A DNA stretch of 64,000 nucleotides from Liolophura sinensis (taxonomy: Eukaryota; Mollusca; Polyplacophora; Chitonida; Chitonidae). Both the position numbers and the translations under genes were made by a program. The notes beneath the pieces are model-generated. The model was given only the letters and a program-made list of their open reading frames with translations, had not been told where the DNA came from and ran no database searches. Position 1 is the first letter of the stretch. Each line of letters starts with the position of its first letter. Shown piece after piece: positions 1-14,200 of this stretch. The stretch covers positions 90,293,836-90,357,835 of the forward strand of contig NC_088295.1 in NCBI RefSeq assembly GCF_032854445.1. Direction: 5' to 3'.

Positions 1-2105
1 TATACGGTGAACATGGATGTGTGATGAGACTATATTTTCTGGGTGACCGACTATCGGATTGCTCAACGTCATGTTTCGTTCCCATCTGGGATTAAGAGTC
101 TCTTACTCCCAGTTCCCATTAAAACATGCTACACAGTTCAAGATGTGTATGTGTGTTTGAGATTGTTGTACATTAAGTGATAGACATAACGTGAGTATAT
201 GATCTAGTAACAAAATAACAAGCATGCATAGGCCTAGATGTGTATACATGAACCGGGAGACTCTCACCAACGCGGTCGCTGTGAGTCGAAGTCCAGCTCG
301 TGCTGGCTTCCTCTTCGGCCGTACGTTGGAAAGTCTACCAGCAACCTGCGGATAGTCGTGGGTTTCTGCCAGTTTGCTTCTTAACATAATGCTGGTCGCC
401 GTCGTACAAGTGTAAAACAACAACCAATTAAATGAATACATATGCATATATACACACAGTGCGATGTTGAGCGCTGCGCAACTGAGATGTGATTACAGAA
501 TATCTCAGATAAATCTTATACTGCTTATGCTAAAGTGTATTCTCAGACACATACAGCTCGTGGCGTTTACACAGCTTGTAATACTTGGCAAAAGAAAGCC
601 CATTAAATGTAAGCCTACCTGAAATTTATCATATGTCGCCATATTTATGTTTCTTAATAAGCTATTATAACTTTATATGAAGGTAAACTGGTCATAATGA
701 TTCTTACCGTTTGTAATATTCCGTGTGTACTACACATACCTCATGTATATACCGCTGTATGACATCGGATTAATAAACTGTTTATCCTTACGCCTGTGTT
801 GCTGCTCAGTGATGGCTATTGTACTAAAACCAACCGTTTTTGCGTTAGAGTATATACTATACGTTTTAATGTGTTCAAATGTGTTCACGGGAAATTGCGT
901 TAGAAAAGTGAAGCATTGTGGGGTTGCTTGCCACTGTTGTGCTTTACAATACCTTGGGGTTGATTGTTCACCATTCAGTATTACCTAAATTGTTAACTGT
1001 CAAGCTAGTCTTTACAATTGCCCTTATTAAACTGTGGTTCAGTCATTACAACGAATCCCGGACCTGAGATCAGACTTTCGCAAGCTGACCAAGGCTTACA
1101 CACGGTATACACAGTATCTAACTCGAATCTGTGAACCAGCCTAAAATTAGACTTGTCCATTTTGCATAGAACTTGGAAGTGCAGCTCAGGATAATAAGAT
1201 TAGCACAATGGTGATATTTAATTCCATTCCTGGCAGATACTCGTCAGTGAAATTGAATGAACGGGCAGACGAGAATCATCACGTGATCAAAATATTCACT
1301 TCAGACATCGCGAGCTGCTCACGTCAGATAAAAATGCTGACTGCGACCTTAAAGTGAGTATTGCGTGTAAAAGGCGGGTCATTCAGGGAAATATGATTAC
1401 CCCTCACAGAACTCGGATTGACCCATGATTTATCAAGACACCTTTATTCTATTCTATTCTTTATCCTGTTCTACTACTGTAGATTGCATTTCATTCATTA
1501 AGACGTATAAATTGATTATAGGCAATGAGAGTATTCATCTATCGGCTTGGGGCCTCTATGCTTTGATTGGGTCTGGCGTCAGGTATGTTTAGAGAACAAA
1601 CAATAACATAAGTCAGCATTGAAACCGAGACACTGGTGTATTTGTTTGCTTGTGTGCTGATATTTTTCGCATTGTCACATAGTAACATCTGTCAACATCA
1701 GGGAAAATTAACAACAGAATCAATTTTGGTGACAAACGTAAATACTGCTGAAACAGGTATGTGTTCTTCGGGTAAACAGACAAATAAGAGTTAGCTTGGA
1801 ACTAATTCCACATTCAAAACCTAATACTTTAAACATTTGGTTGGTGATGTAAAATCAGTGTTAGTTTTACAAGATTTGTAGCTCACGAGAAAAAAGTAGT
1901 TGCCTGCCTAGGTGGGGTAAGATAAGCCATGGACCAACATACCCCATAGGCTATTGTTAACATGCATATGTTGATGTTGATATCTCAGTTATTTGTGGAA
2001 CATGTTCAGACACCATTTATCTTCTCCTGTCACATTTCTCATGCTGTCAAGTCATATAGGCCTAAAAAATATCATAGTTAGGTATAGTGAACAAGTATGA
2101 TTTTC
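1..2105. other. Intergenic stretch, no gene seen
   Basis: Apart from a SINE fragment near 250-437, I see no exon with convincing splice sites, no RNA gene and no array here. Short open frames of 60-110 codons are present on both strands but show no domain-like composition. Confidence 0.5.
252..437 (+). mobile_element. tRNA-derived SINE, family 1, 5'-truncated
   Basis: The sequence runs from the box B side of the tRNA-like head (ctctcaccaacgcggtcgct) through the body (cagcaacctgcggatagtcg) to the end (gctggtcgccgtcgtac). The same order recurs in about a dozen copies in this window, which defines the family. The head and tail of this copy are eroded, so it is old. Confidence 0.7.
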
Positions 2106-2109
2106 AGAG

Positions 2110-3282
2110 GTAAAGTGATTGACAAAGCCAACGGTAAGGGAAAAATTTACCCCAACCATCACCAGGTAAAGTGATTCACAAAGCCAACGCTAAGGAACGA
2201 TTTACCCCATCCATCACCAGGTAAAGTCTTTCACAAAGCCAACGCTGAGGACCGATTTACCCCGTCCATCACCAGGCAAAGTCATTCACAAAGCCAACGC
2301 TAAATACCGATTTACCCATTCATCACCAGGTAAAGTCATTCACAAAACCAACGCTAAAGGCCGATGTACCCCATCCATCGCCAGGTAAAGTCATCCACAA
2401 AGCCAACGCTAAGGACCGATTTACCCCATCTATCACCAGGTAAAGTCATTCATGAAGCCAACGCTACGGACCGATTTACCCCATCTGTCACCAGGTAAAG
2501 TCATTCACAAAGCCAACGCTAAGGACCGATTTACCCCATCCATCACCAGGTAAAGTCTTTCACAAAGCCAACGCTACGGACCGATTTACCCCATCCATCA
2601 CCAGGTAAAGTCTTTCACAAAGCCAACGCTGAGGACCGATTTACCCCATCTATCACCAGGTAAAGTCATTCACAACGCCAATGCTAAATACCGATTTACC
2701 CATTCATCACCAGGTAAAGTCATTCACAACGCCAATGCTAAATACCGATTTACCCCGTCCATCACCAGGTAAAGTCTTTCACAAAGCCAACGCTACGGAC
2801 CGATTTACCCCGTCCATCACCAGGTAAAATCATTCACAACGCCAATGCTAAATACCGATTTACCCCATCCATCACCAGGTAAAGTCATTCATGAAGCCAA
2901 CGCTACGGAACCGATTTACCCCATCCATCACCAGGTAAAGTCTTTCACAAAGCCAACGCTGAGGACCGATTTACCCCATCCATCACCAGGTAAAGTCTTC
3001 ACAAAGCCAACGCTGAGGACCGATTTACCCCATCCATCACCAGGTAAAGTGATTCATGAAGCCAACGCTAAATACCGATTTACCCCATCTATCACCAGGT
3101 AAAGTCATCCACAAAGCCAACGCTAAGGACCGATTTACCCCTTCCATCACCAGGTAAAGTCATTCACAAAGCCAACGCTAAGGACCGATTTACCCCTTCC
3201 ATCACCAGGTAAAGTCATCCACAAAGCCAACGCTGAGGACCAATTTACCCCCATCCATCACCAGGTAAAGTCTTTCACAACG
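2110..3282. repeat. 55-bp minisatellite, about 21 copies
   Basis: Units contain aaagtcattcacaaagccaa followed by cgctaaggaccgatttaccc and end in catccatcaccaggt. Copies differ by a few substitutions and occasional one-base indels. Each unit boundary reads caccag|gtaaagt, which resembles a 5' splice site preceded by a pyrimidine-rich stretch. No exon was recognised next to the array, so a link to splicing is speculative. Confidence 0.92.
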
Positions 3283-4112
3283 CCGACATTTTTTAATTTG
3301 CATCTATAATGCAAATATAATGTCCCTACACACGCATTGATAAATGCCATTGATAAATGCCATTGAAACCAGCATATGTATCTATTTGGTAAAATGGAAT
3401 ATTGTGTATTTCTGATTACATTTTGTAAAAATGGCTCATCTTACCCCTGTCTCCTCTACTTGGCCCTTCTGAAGTTCAGACATTGCCTTTTTTAAAGTGT
3501 ATAGGTACATGTATTTAACCCAGCTCGGCATTGAAGCCCGGATCTTCCGCTTCCCATGCGGATGTAGGTCTATAACCATTCCACTGCCGATCTGATAAAC
3601 ATGTAGTGAGGGAATGTTGAAAACAATGCAAAAATCAATATCTGGTGGAAGACTTGGTTACACCTGGTATAATATTCAGTAGCCAGTGTTTTACAATACA
3701 GTGCAAGTCAAATGATCCATTTCATGTTTAGCGCCGTACTCAATAATTTATCAGTTACAGGTTTAAGATGACAGTCAAGTTTATGGGAAGAGGAAAACGT
3801 AAAAACCACCGACCTTCGGCCGGCATTTCCATACCGCATGATTCAAACGTCAGAGAACGAACCAGTGATATGTATAATCCACGATTATGCTGTGGGCCGA
3901 GGTTTGGTCCGTTGGCATTGTTTTCATGTTGTACCTGCCTAGCATGCTAAACACTCGGCCACTGATCCGGACCCACCAACCCTGTCTAAGAAGGATAAGG
4001 ATCTATTTCATCAAGTGTTCAGCCTCGATCTGGCCGTCATGAGCATGTACCATGCAAATGTTAAACGGTATCTGAAGCGATATGGCTGTTATCCCGTCCA
4101 CATGCATCCAGT

Positions 4113-4245
4113 ATTTTTATTTATTTATATTTGATAAAGTATATTTCAAGAATATTTTGCTTGTACGCCCACGACCACCATTATGGTGAAATGAAACCCG
4201 ATAGAGCCTAGGGGAAACTCACGATCATCCACAGATTGCTACAAG
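4113..4245 (-). mobile_element. Degenerate family 1 SINE fragment
   Basis: On the plus strand the order is an A/T-rich tail, caagaatattttgcttgtac, then ccaccattatggtgaaatga, then ggggaaactcacgatcatcc. This is the reverse complement of the family 1 SINE body, with many substitutions and no head. Confidence 0.6.
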
Positions 4246-4265
4246 ACTTCTCCACGCATCCTCTA

Positions 4266-4320
4266 TATAGGTTATTGGATTGTATGTATCCATACAGGAC
4301 CATACAATCCATAACCTATA
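4266..4320. repeat. Short imperfect hairpin
   Basis: tataggttattggattgtat is followed after a short loop by its near-complement atacaatccataacctata, giving arms of about 20 bp. It could be a small foldback or MITE remnant. No duplication of the target site is evident. Confidence 0.5.
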
Positions 4321-6464
4321 ATTATTATACACCCACTTGTCAAAAACGTAAGTAAATAAACTCGAACGATAAACAATTGGTTAAACCGTGCTATTGATTT
4401 CATATCGCGTAACAATAGCGGATAGCCGGTTGCGGATGAATATGGAATACTGAATGGCGCACTTTCTTTGGCTGACGGAAAACTGGGTCAGGCGCACGTG
4501 GCCGAAGCGGTACTTTACAAACAGAGTGTAAAAGAAAAGGAACGCAGACGTTTCAGTAAAAATTACAAGTGCAGATATTGAAAACTGCGCCACCGACAGA
4601 CTAGTGTAACCTTTACAGGATGAGGACGCAAGTGAAGTAGAGTTTGCTGACAAAGTTATCTGATTATCCTTGGGATTCTGTGCGGAAATTAATCGCATCG
4701 AAGTCGTGAAAACTTCGTTTGTGTACCCTTGAACTGACCGGCCAGGAGTGGAAGCGCGGGAGATGGTTGACTGAAAGCGCGATTGCCCTGAAGTAAACTC
4801 GACGTTTGCTTCTGCTCTGTTCTGTGACGTAATTTAGAATCATACTCCTGGATGCTAGCAAGGGATTTGTGTCCGGTGACCTGCATAATTTTATGTGGAG
4901 CGACGCAGCCATGCTTGTTGTATGGTCTGCTTGTTGACAAACAAAAATAGTCCGTACGTGTGACGTCACAGTTACAACTGTCCAATATATTAAAAATATT
5001 AGACAGTTGTTTACTACATAATGTAGTAGGCGCTGGACACTTAGGTGTATAATAAACCTTAATACTTCAGCACACCACATATGGACTACGGCAAGAAGTC
5101 CATTTTTTACTGTTTTCCAGAGAATTTGATCAATTTGATATAACAATCAATTTAATATATATCTGTACAACTTTTATTTTGTACAAAATATAGGCGTAGA
5201 AAATTACATGGCATTTTATTGATATGTAAACTTGTATTTATTAAATCACTTACAAATTAATAATCATTACAAAGACGATGACAACAAAAAAAAAAAAAGT
5301 TGCTAAAGTTGACACAAGACTGAAGAGGGATGTTCAACACTGACAATAAACCAGTGTTTTAAATACAGAACGTAATATAAGAACTACCATTTAAGCTAAT
5401 AAAAACTGAGAAAACAAGTTTATTTCATTGTTATTTAACATCGTACTCACGTTTTTTACATTAAAACGTTAATCAGGTGTGTGTGTGATGGAGTGCCCAA
5501 GGTAAAGGACAAGATCTTTGGCAATATTCTGACATTCTTCCTCGTGTGCAAATGTGCCAATGATAGCCTGCAATATTTGTCCCAACACCTAAACCATGGC
5601 AACAATTTTCACGATGTATCACATTTCACATCCTAAGGTTTCAAACTGTATAAAAATTGGGTGTAGATTACCTGCATGCTTTTCTGGAAAAGAATTATTG
5701 ACGAATGATGATGCATCTAGGAATTATCAATAAAAAGCATTGAATGAATGAGTACAATGAATGATAAATACACAGCAAGACTCTCCTACCAGGAATATCC
5801 ATAGTCATAATGCTCCTGTACAGAGACTATCCATAAAAACGACCGGACAAATATAACATACAGGGGCTACCTCTGATCTTGCTCAGACAGTAACAGTAAG
5901 GAAAATATGTGTGCTGTGTAATCTACCTATGAAAAAAAAATGTGAAAAACATGTACATCTATTAAGATATGTATCTATATGTAACTACATGTATATACAC
6001 AGATCACCGCTCTAGTCAGTGGTTTAAAGTAAAACCCGATTAATCAGCAAAACTAACACCTAGTTTAAATAAAGGGATTGCCTTTTTTGTTGATAACAGC
6101 GGAAGTACTGAAATAGCCGCTCTATGGTAGGAGGAAGCATGTTATCCTCCTGCTAGTAAAGAGCGAAAGATGCTCTTCGCTCTTCTCAACTGGCACAAGC
6201 AACCTACCTGTCGTACTTCCATGCCACCATTACTAGAATGGTGTACTAAATACTTTTAATAAAACTTTGTACAATTGTGAAATTAAAACATTCTTTGTTA
6301 TTCTCACATAAACATTGGATATAAACATGTATGACATAGACACTACCATTTTCCTCAACTTCCTTTATAATCAAGAGATACATACAAGCCCATTCTCAAT
6401 AGCCATGAGGGATTCACCTCTACACTGTAAGGTGCTAACTTAGACACTGACCTAAACATTAGCT

Positions 6465-6470
6465 TTTATT
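6465..6470 (-). promoter_or_regulatory. Candidate poly(A) signal of gene A
   Basis: AATAAA on the minus strand is the first canonical signal I see downstream of the gene A stop at 8244. The intervening minisatellite unit contains no AATAAA or ATTAAA. If it is used, the 3' UTR is about 1.8 kb and crosses the whole array. Confidence 0.4.
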
Positions 6471-6709
6471 ACAGTAAACAGCCAATCTACATGCAGTAAC
6501 GAACAAATACCTACAGTGTAAAGTGAATGTTGCTAAAATATCTCTGCAATAAAAAATATTTTCCATATTTAAAATTTTGTGAGTTTCCTCATTTGACGCA
6601 GAGTAGAACTTTGCTGTGAATGACATAATGTGTACAGATAACTGTACATGTAGGTGTACCATACATTGGCGGAAGGTCTATATACAGATGTAAGGAGCAG
6701 AATGGTGCA

Positions 6710-8251
6710 CATGCCAGGTGAGGGTAATGTTACTGAGTGAGGACAGGGACGTAGCTGGTCAGGGCAATATTTGATTGCTAGGGTAAGGCTAATGGGTGAG
6801 GACACGATGTGGCTGGTCAGGGTCATATTTTACTGCCAGGGTAAGGCTAATGGGTGAGGAGAGGATGTGGCTGGTCAGGGCCATATTTGACTGCTAGGGT
6901 ATGGCTAATGGGTGAGGACAGGATGTGGCTGGTCAGGGCCATATTTTACTGCTAGGGTAAGGCTAATGGGTGAGGACAGGATGTGGCTGTTCAGGGCCAT
7001 ATTTTACTGCTAGGGTAAGGCTAGTGGGTCAAGACAGGGCATGGCTGGTCAGGGCCATATTTGACTGCTAGGGTAAGGAGAGGAGGGCGAGGAGAGGGTG
7101 TGGCTGGTCAGGGCAATATTTGACTGCTAGGGTAAGGCTAATGAGTGAGGACAGGATGTGGCTGGTCAGGGCCATATTTTACTGCTACGGTAAGGCTAAT
7201 GAGTGAGGACAGGATGTGGCTGGTCAGGGCCATATTTTACTGCTAGGGTAAGGCTAATGAGTGAGGACAGGATGTGGCTGGTCAGGGCCATATTTTACTG
7301 CTAGGGTAAGGCTAATGGGTGAAGACAGGATGTGGCTGGTCAGGGCCATATTTTACTGCCAGGGTAAGGCTAATGAGTGAGGACAGGGTGTGGCTGGTCA
7401 GGGCCATATTTTACTGCCAGGGTAAGGCTAATGGGTGAGGACAGGATGTGGCTGGTCAGGGCCATATTTGACTGCTAGGGTAAGGCTAATGAGTGAGGAC
7501 AGGGTGTGGCTGGTCAGGGCCATATTTTACTGCTAGGGTAAGGCTAATGAGTGAGGACAGGGTATGGGTGAGGACAGGGTGTGGCTGGTCAGGGCCATAT
7601 TTTACTGCTAGGGTAAGGCTAATGGGTGAGGACAGGATGTGGCTGGTCAGGGCCATATTTTACTGCTAGGGTAAGGCTAATGGGTGAGGACAGGATGTGG
7701 CTGGTCAGGGCCATATTTTACTGCTAGGGTAAGGCTAATGGGTGAGGACAGGGTGTGGCTGGTCAGGGCCATATTTTACTGCTAGGGTAAGGCTAATGAG
7801 TGAGGACAGGATGTCGCTGGTCAGGGCCATATTTGACTGCTAGGGTAAGGCTAATGAGTGAGGACAGGGTGTGGCTGGTCAGGGCCATATTTTACTGCTA
7901 GGGTAAGGCTAATGGGTGAGGACCGGATGTGGCTGGTCAGGGCCATATTTTACTGCTAGGGTAAGGCTAATGGGTGAGGACATGGTGTGGCTGGTCAGGG
8001 CCATATTTTACTGCTAGGGTAAGGCTAATGGGTGAGGACAGGGTGTGGCTGGTCAGGGCCATATTTTACTGCTAGGGTAAGGCTAATGAGTGAGGACAGG
8101 GTATGGGTGAGGACAGGGTGTGGCTGGTCAGGGTCATATTTTACTGCTAGGGTAAGGCTAATGGGTGAGGACAGGATGTGGCTGGTCAAGGCCATATTTT
8201 ACTGCTAGGGTAAGGCTAATGGGTGAGGACAGGGTGTGGCTGGTCAGGGCC
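6710..8251. repeat. 58-bp minisatellite, about 26 copies, entering gene A
   Basis: Units run gctagggtaaggctaatggg, tgaggacaggatgtggctgg, tcagggccatattttact. Copies are well conserved, with a few shortened or extended units (for example near 7560 and 8100). The right end overlaps the last codons and the stop codon of gene A (8244-8251), so on the minus strand the array is the start of the 3' UTR. Confidence 0.95.
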
Positions 8252-11200
8252 TGTGGAGAAGGAATACTGTGAAGATCATGACAAAGCTGAGCAGACTACA
8301 GGACACGGCACTTGAAACTCCAGAAATCTGTCCAGTCCTATCAGGCGTGGGATAGTTTGTGGCTGTAATGAAAACAAGAAAAGACATGTTAACTCCTAAT
8401 GTCACGGCAGACAACATAACAAGGTTTCCTGTTGAAGACTCAAATACAGAGGATCTTTCTATTTCTACGTCTGTGATTACATGTAAATCACAAATTTTTG
8501 AAAAAAAAATCCACATTTGTTAATCAAGTTTTCTGTATTTACTAAGAACAGCTAAAGCTATTCACTGTCACTGATTTGTTCAGTTTGGTACCTATACTAT
8601 TTGAAAGTCCCTTACCTTCCAGAGTGATGGTAAATTCACCATTACCCTTGCTGTTGGACCCCGAACAAATGTACTTGCCATAGTCTTCTCGTCGGACTCT
8701 ACGAATGACAAGCTTTGTTGTCACACGATTATTTGCCCCTTTGGAGAAGGTCACCTCAAAACTGAAATCAAACAGAAGTACCAGCTTTGTGACCATGTAT
8801 GCCATGTGTAAATACAGGGATACAACTGTGCACCTTTCTGGAGAATGATACTCTTCACATTCTGGTGATTATCTGGTTGAACGGTTAAACACAAACATTT
8901 TACTGGTAGGCCTACATGTTTCTCACTATCACTGGAACTGTTACATCAAAGCTGAGATATCTCCCTTCTGTGAAAATAACTTTTCCCCATTTCTTCCCAG
9001 CAGATATTTATTTAGACATCAGATTTTATCCGTATTTTTGGTTTATAACAGAGGCAATACAACAGTTCATATGGTGAAGTGGGCACCTACTTTGGGTCAT
9101 CAGGCTTGTAAGCTGGACCAGTCCACCCAACACCTTCCTCTTTGGGTTCCGGGTAAGCCGTAACGTCACACAACAACTCCTTTCTGTATCCCACCATCTG
9201 ACCCACGATCTTTTCATCTGCTGTCACACGAGGGTGAACTACAAAACATGGACCCAAAACAAGGTAATGTGAAATTGATTTCATACTCATGAGTCTATAT
9301 TCAATATCTGAGATGTGACTTCATGGAGATCACAAACTCAAACACACCTGTGACTGTAGTAATCATTTAGTTTTACACCTTTAAGTCAATTTGTCTCTAC
9401 ATCTTTCCGAAATTAAACCTGATTTTGGCAAAGCCTTTCAACATTTGGCAAGCCTTTTAATATGCTACACTGATAACATTGACATCAACTTCAGTTCATT
9501 AGGTATGTTTGTCTATTCATAACTTTCAATTCTCTTTATCAAATGTACATAGCTTCATACTTGAAGCACTGTGCAAAATATAACTCAATAGGGTAAATGC
9601 ATCTGGCATTAGTTAGCATAACAGAAATGGTGATTTGTTGATCAGCTGTCGCTATCAGATCTTCTGTGATAGACAATTTACTCACAACTGATCTTCACGT
9701 TGATAACTCGGACATCTTCTCCAGCCACGTTCTCTGCTCGACAGAGGTATTTGCCCCTGTGTTCTGCACGAGCTGTTGGGTAGTACAGATGTGTGCTCTA
9801 CATTTAAAAAAAATAAGCACAACTTGTACCATGATCTGCCTGACACGCCTCACTACAGCAACTCTATTTACTGATTTGAAAGCTAATGCTGTAAGTCTTA
9901 GCTGGAAGAACTTCTGTTTTTTACACTTCATTATTTATCCATCCAGTAAGAAGAATGTTTCCTCATTGCTTTTATTCAGTACAATTCTGAAGTGCAACAT
10001 AGACGTAGTCCTCATAATTGTGAGAAGCTATGGCATAGCTGGTTATTCACTGTGTCAGAGTGTTCCAGGTTGTTGTTTTAACCCATACACAGATTTGCTG
10101 ACATGGAGGACAAAGCGGCAAAATAATTCCACAAATCTGAAATTATACTGCACTTCTACAATGTTTTAATTATTCCTCAACACATCATAAAGGCAAAGCA
10201 ATAATACTCCGTGTACATGAAATTGTGAAATTCACTCACATATGTATGAAAACAGGGGAGTTTAGTGTATAAAACTGAGATACGTCAAGCTTTTATTTAG
10301 AATCAAATTTAATGTCAGGCTTTCAAGAAAATCCTTAGATACATCTCAACATTACAATTGCTAATTCATTGCAGATTTGACATCTGAATGTTAAGTGCTG
10401 TCCTAGATGTACACTTGAGCATTACAATTACACGACCTGACTTGTGAATCGTCTGGTAAACGGGTAAAAAAACAAAAGTCTATTGTTTGCTTACACGTAG
10501 TTCCTTCCCCCCACCAGGCAGGTCGGCATTGGCCAATCTGGTCCAGACAATGGCTGGTGCCGGTCGACCTGAGGCATTACAATCTAGGGAGAGTTCCGCC
10601 CCTTCTTCCACTGCCTTGTCACTGCTTGTCTGAAGACTGTCGATCTGTGGGATCTCTACAAAATGCAACTTAACATGAGAAGGAAATTCAACATCTACAT
10701 TTGATTGATAATTAAGAATTTCACAATTCATGCTAGGGCAGCAGTATTTATACTGGTTTATGGTTGGACATTGTGAAGGAACCTGGAGGGACCAGAAGTA
10801 AACTGTCAACCATCTCCAGGTATCTGGCATTCCACCGGTACGCAGCCTTGAGTTGGTCCAATAACCTTCAGTCGGTGCAGACATCATTGATAATCAGACA
10901 ACCCATCATTGATTCTTATACATTTTCCACTGTTTGACAGAATAAAAAGCACAGCTTAAATATTTCTGCACAACGCACATGTTTGTAAACAGTGCCACTG
11001 GCATACTGGAGCCTTCTACACTTCATAGACACAATCGGCAGTATGCCTGACTGACACTGCTGGCGTCACACACAAGCCAGTTCTTGAAATCTGGGAACTG
11101 AAGCCATTTATCGCTAAAACAACAGTTGCCTGGCATGCTTTTTTTTCACGCACCAAATCACTCTCAATGACTATAGCATAAGTTCTTGCCACCAAACCAA

Positions 11201-14200
11201 AAACTGGCGATCTTAGCGCCCTCCGAAAAGGAAGTCTGTAGTGGTGCAAAACTATGACCACGTACATACCACTGGCGGCCGCTCTAGGTGCATGCCCATT
11301 GTCAGTTGATTCACAGATTCTTACCACCGAAAAACTTTCTTCATGTGACACAAACAAAATCAAGTACTTTCAAGGACCTCCACATAAAAATGGACCAAAT
11401 TACCAAAATAAAATTCAAGTACTTTCAAGGCTTTTAAGGACCCCTGTGAACCATGAGGAGGGCCCACCCAATTACCACTGTACAGAGCACTGAAGAAGAA
11501 ATCTGAAATAACACACTTTAGAATTATCAAGCACCTGTACTTGAAAGAATGGAGGAAATTCCACTGACCACTGAAGGAGCATATACATACCTACAACTCT
11601 GACGTATCTGGACTTGGAAATGTACGTTTTGGGTTGGGTTTCCACACGGCATAGATACAGCCCTTCATCACCTTCTTCAATATTCTGTATCCTCAGACGC
11701 CATGATATTGAAGTAGGCTTGAACACTGAGTACTTCTGCGGCTCCTGAGATGTAGTGTCAGTTGTTAGGACTTTTACAGGTGTCTGCTCTCCAGACTTCT
11801 GCAGCCACATCACCTGTAAAACAACAAGATTGGTGTATAATCAGCTTACTGCTCTCTACCTATTAAAATGAACGAATGTATGATTACGACTTAACAAGCC
11901 TGGAAACATTTATTTACTTTCGTATTTAATTCATATTTTATTCCATACTCAAGAATGCATAAAATAATTTACACCCAATAGTATCAGTGGCCAACAGCAT
12001 GAAGTACAGCATAAAGTTCTACATACATAACACTGTCAACTAAGTCTTTAACACTGCAGATAAAACATTGACAATCTTGTGTTGCACAAATTTAAAAATC
12101 ACTTCCTTGCTTGAATTGCTAAATGCCATTTGGGCATTACTTACATATCATGGCAAGACACTTATACGCTCAGGGCTTTAATTCAGAAAACATAGATGAT
12201 TAATTGATATTTTCATGCGAATAATATGCATGTAAATTGAATTTGAATAGAAAAACATGACTGAGCCTTCACTAGTAGCATAATTTATCAGCTGAGCTTC
12301 CTTTTGAAGCTTAAATTTAATAAATTACACCCCTGTAGGTTATAGTATGAAAAATGTGACACAGCGGTACTACATTTGTACCTAATCAACTGTAGCCATC
12401 TCATTAAGTATACATGAACTCTTAATTAACCAATAAATAGAATTTACTGCAGAAGTGTTATTTCAAACTGTAACATTTCAGGTTGAAAGTGATGTGAAAT
12501 TAATAATGCTGATATCCAAGAGAGTACTGTAGATGCCGAAAAGCACAGCTTATCACAGATTTACTGCATTCTTGCAAAAACACTTTGTCTACATCAAACA
12601 AAGCATTTTAATTTAATTTTTTAATACAACCACATAACTCTCATGTTAATTAAGCAAGAGCAGCTTAAAATCTGTTTTGGTTTATCGATTGCAAGTTCAC
12701 AGGGAGATTGTCACATTAGAAATATTTAGCACACGAGAGTCGAGTGAGATTATTAGGCGGTCTCTCCGTCAGTTGTGAACTCACATTGGTGTCTGCTGGT
12801 TTGTTCTGCACTACACAGACCAGGTCCACATCCCGGCCCTTCCATGCTTGGATCTCGGTCACCCCAGCAACAACAGCTGGCTCAGAGATGTCAATGATTG
12901 GATCTACAGCAGTACCTGGACATACACACAGAGACAACACATGTATGCCTAAACATCTGTCAAATACTTATTTAGAGAAACTGCAGCAAAATTGAGAATC
13001 CTAGAGAGCAAAATGAATTAATCATTTCACAACAAATAGGCCTATCTCACACCCTCACAAAGTCCACATAATCTTTCATGATTCAAAGGAGTTGAAGTCA
13101 TATGAACCCAGAAAGACAAGAACGCTTCTTTTTTTATTATTTCATCTTTTCACTGGTGTTTAAAGGTATGCTAAAGAAATGAGTGCTGGAGTAAACCATC
13201 GTTCTTTATCAGATATGTATGTACTTGAACGCCTTCTTGATGTAATGGTGCAGCTAGGAGTCAGAGATGGACTTAAACATCAAGGCCAAGTCTTTACCAC
13301 TCAATTATGATACCTACCTACTGCATGTATGCTTATTATTTTCAAAGATAGAAGCTGCAATAATAATATCTGATATCCTGTTTACTTTTTTTGTAGCCAG
13401 CTTGCATACCTGTGCACTGAAATGGAATATGGGAAAATCCAAATCCTTGTTTAATGTTGTCCTCCACAAGTGACAAGTATAATATACACATATTTGTGGC
13501 ATGCTGTTTTATGATAATTTAGAAAAACAACACTTTATGGTGAAGTCACATAAACAGCAATTTGAATTAACGACGCTAAGTTTTCTCTGCATGAGTACTT
13601 GTATCAGCCAATAGGCCTATATCTCATCCATATTTTACAAAGAGTCTCCAGTTGAAATGGTCAAACACCAAATTGTGTACTCCAAATTACTGTCACGGAT
13701 ACAGAAAAAATTGGACAAAACCTGCCGAAATTTTGTTGAAAATGAAGACAAAACTGATCAATGGAAATTCAAATGTGATTTGTATGACATGGTCAAACAA
13801 TTAATGCATCACATTTCAATTAAAAGCATTGAAGCACTATGAAAAAAAAATGTCTAGAAATATATGTGTATCCGTTATCAGAAGGGAACTAATGAATCGA
13901 TGAAAAAGTCTATGTGTTAGAACTGTTTGTAAATATACTTAAAAAAAAACACTTTTCATTTGCTTGGCAGGGATGTTAAAATGTAACAGGTCAGAAATTG
14001 TTGTCTTTATAAGGCAAACGAACCATACATGGGTAGTCATTACTATTCAACAACTGGTAGCATGTTTTTGTTTATGATGTTATTTACTTTTAAACATGAT
14101 ACTCCCATGGAAATTGGCAAAGTGGTTTGACATCCATTCTGTTGTTCTGTATTTATTATTCGCCGCCTGAACAGGGGGCCTCTGTTGTGAGCAAGCGAAA

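Larger units (their letters stand above)
3283..6460. other. Intergenic stretch with decayed repeats
   Basis: This interval holds a tRNA-like fragment near 3530-3590 (minus), a decayed SINE-like piece near 3725-3880 (minus) and a degenerate family 1 SINE at 4113-4245. It also has a short hairpin at 4266-4320 and a CpG-richer stretch around 4400-5000. I see no supported gene. A minus-strand frame at 4381-4698 has one hydrophobic stretch, but nothing else supports it. Confidence 0.4.

Noticed and set aside
2110-3282. CRISPR array
   Set aside because: The units are contiguous with no unique spacers, and the genome is eukaryotic.
3530-3590. Possible tRNA gene on the minus strand
   Set aside because: A box B-like ending and a box A-like start are present, but the stems do not pair well; more likely it is a decayed SINE head.
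4381-4698. 105-codon minus frame with a hydrophobic stretch
   Set aside because: It has one membrane-like segment only, no recognised family, no splice or poly(A) support, and overlapping frames of similar length.
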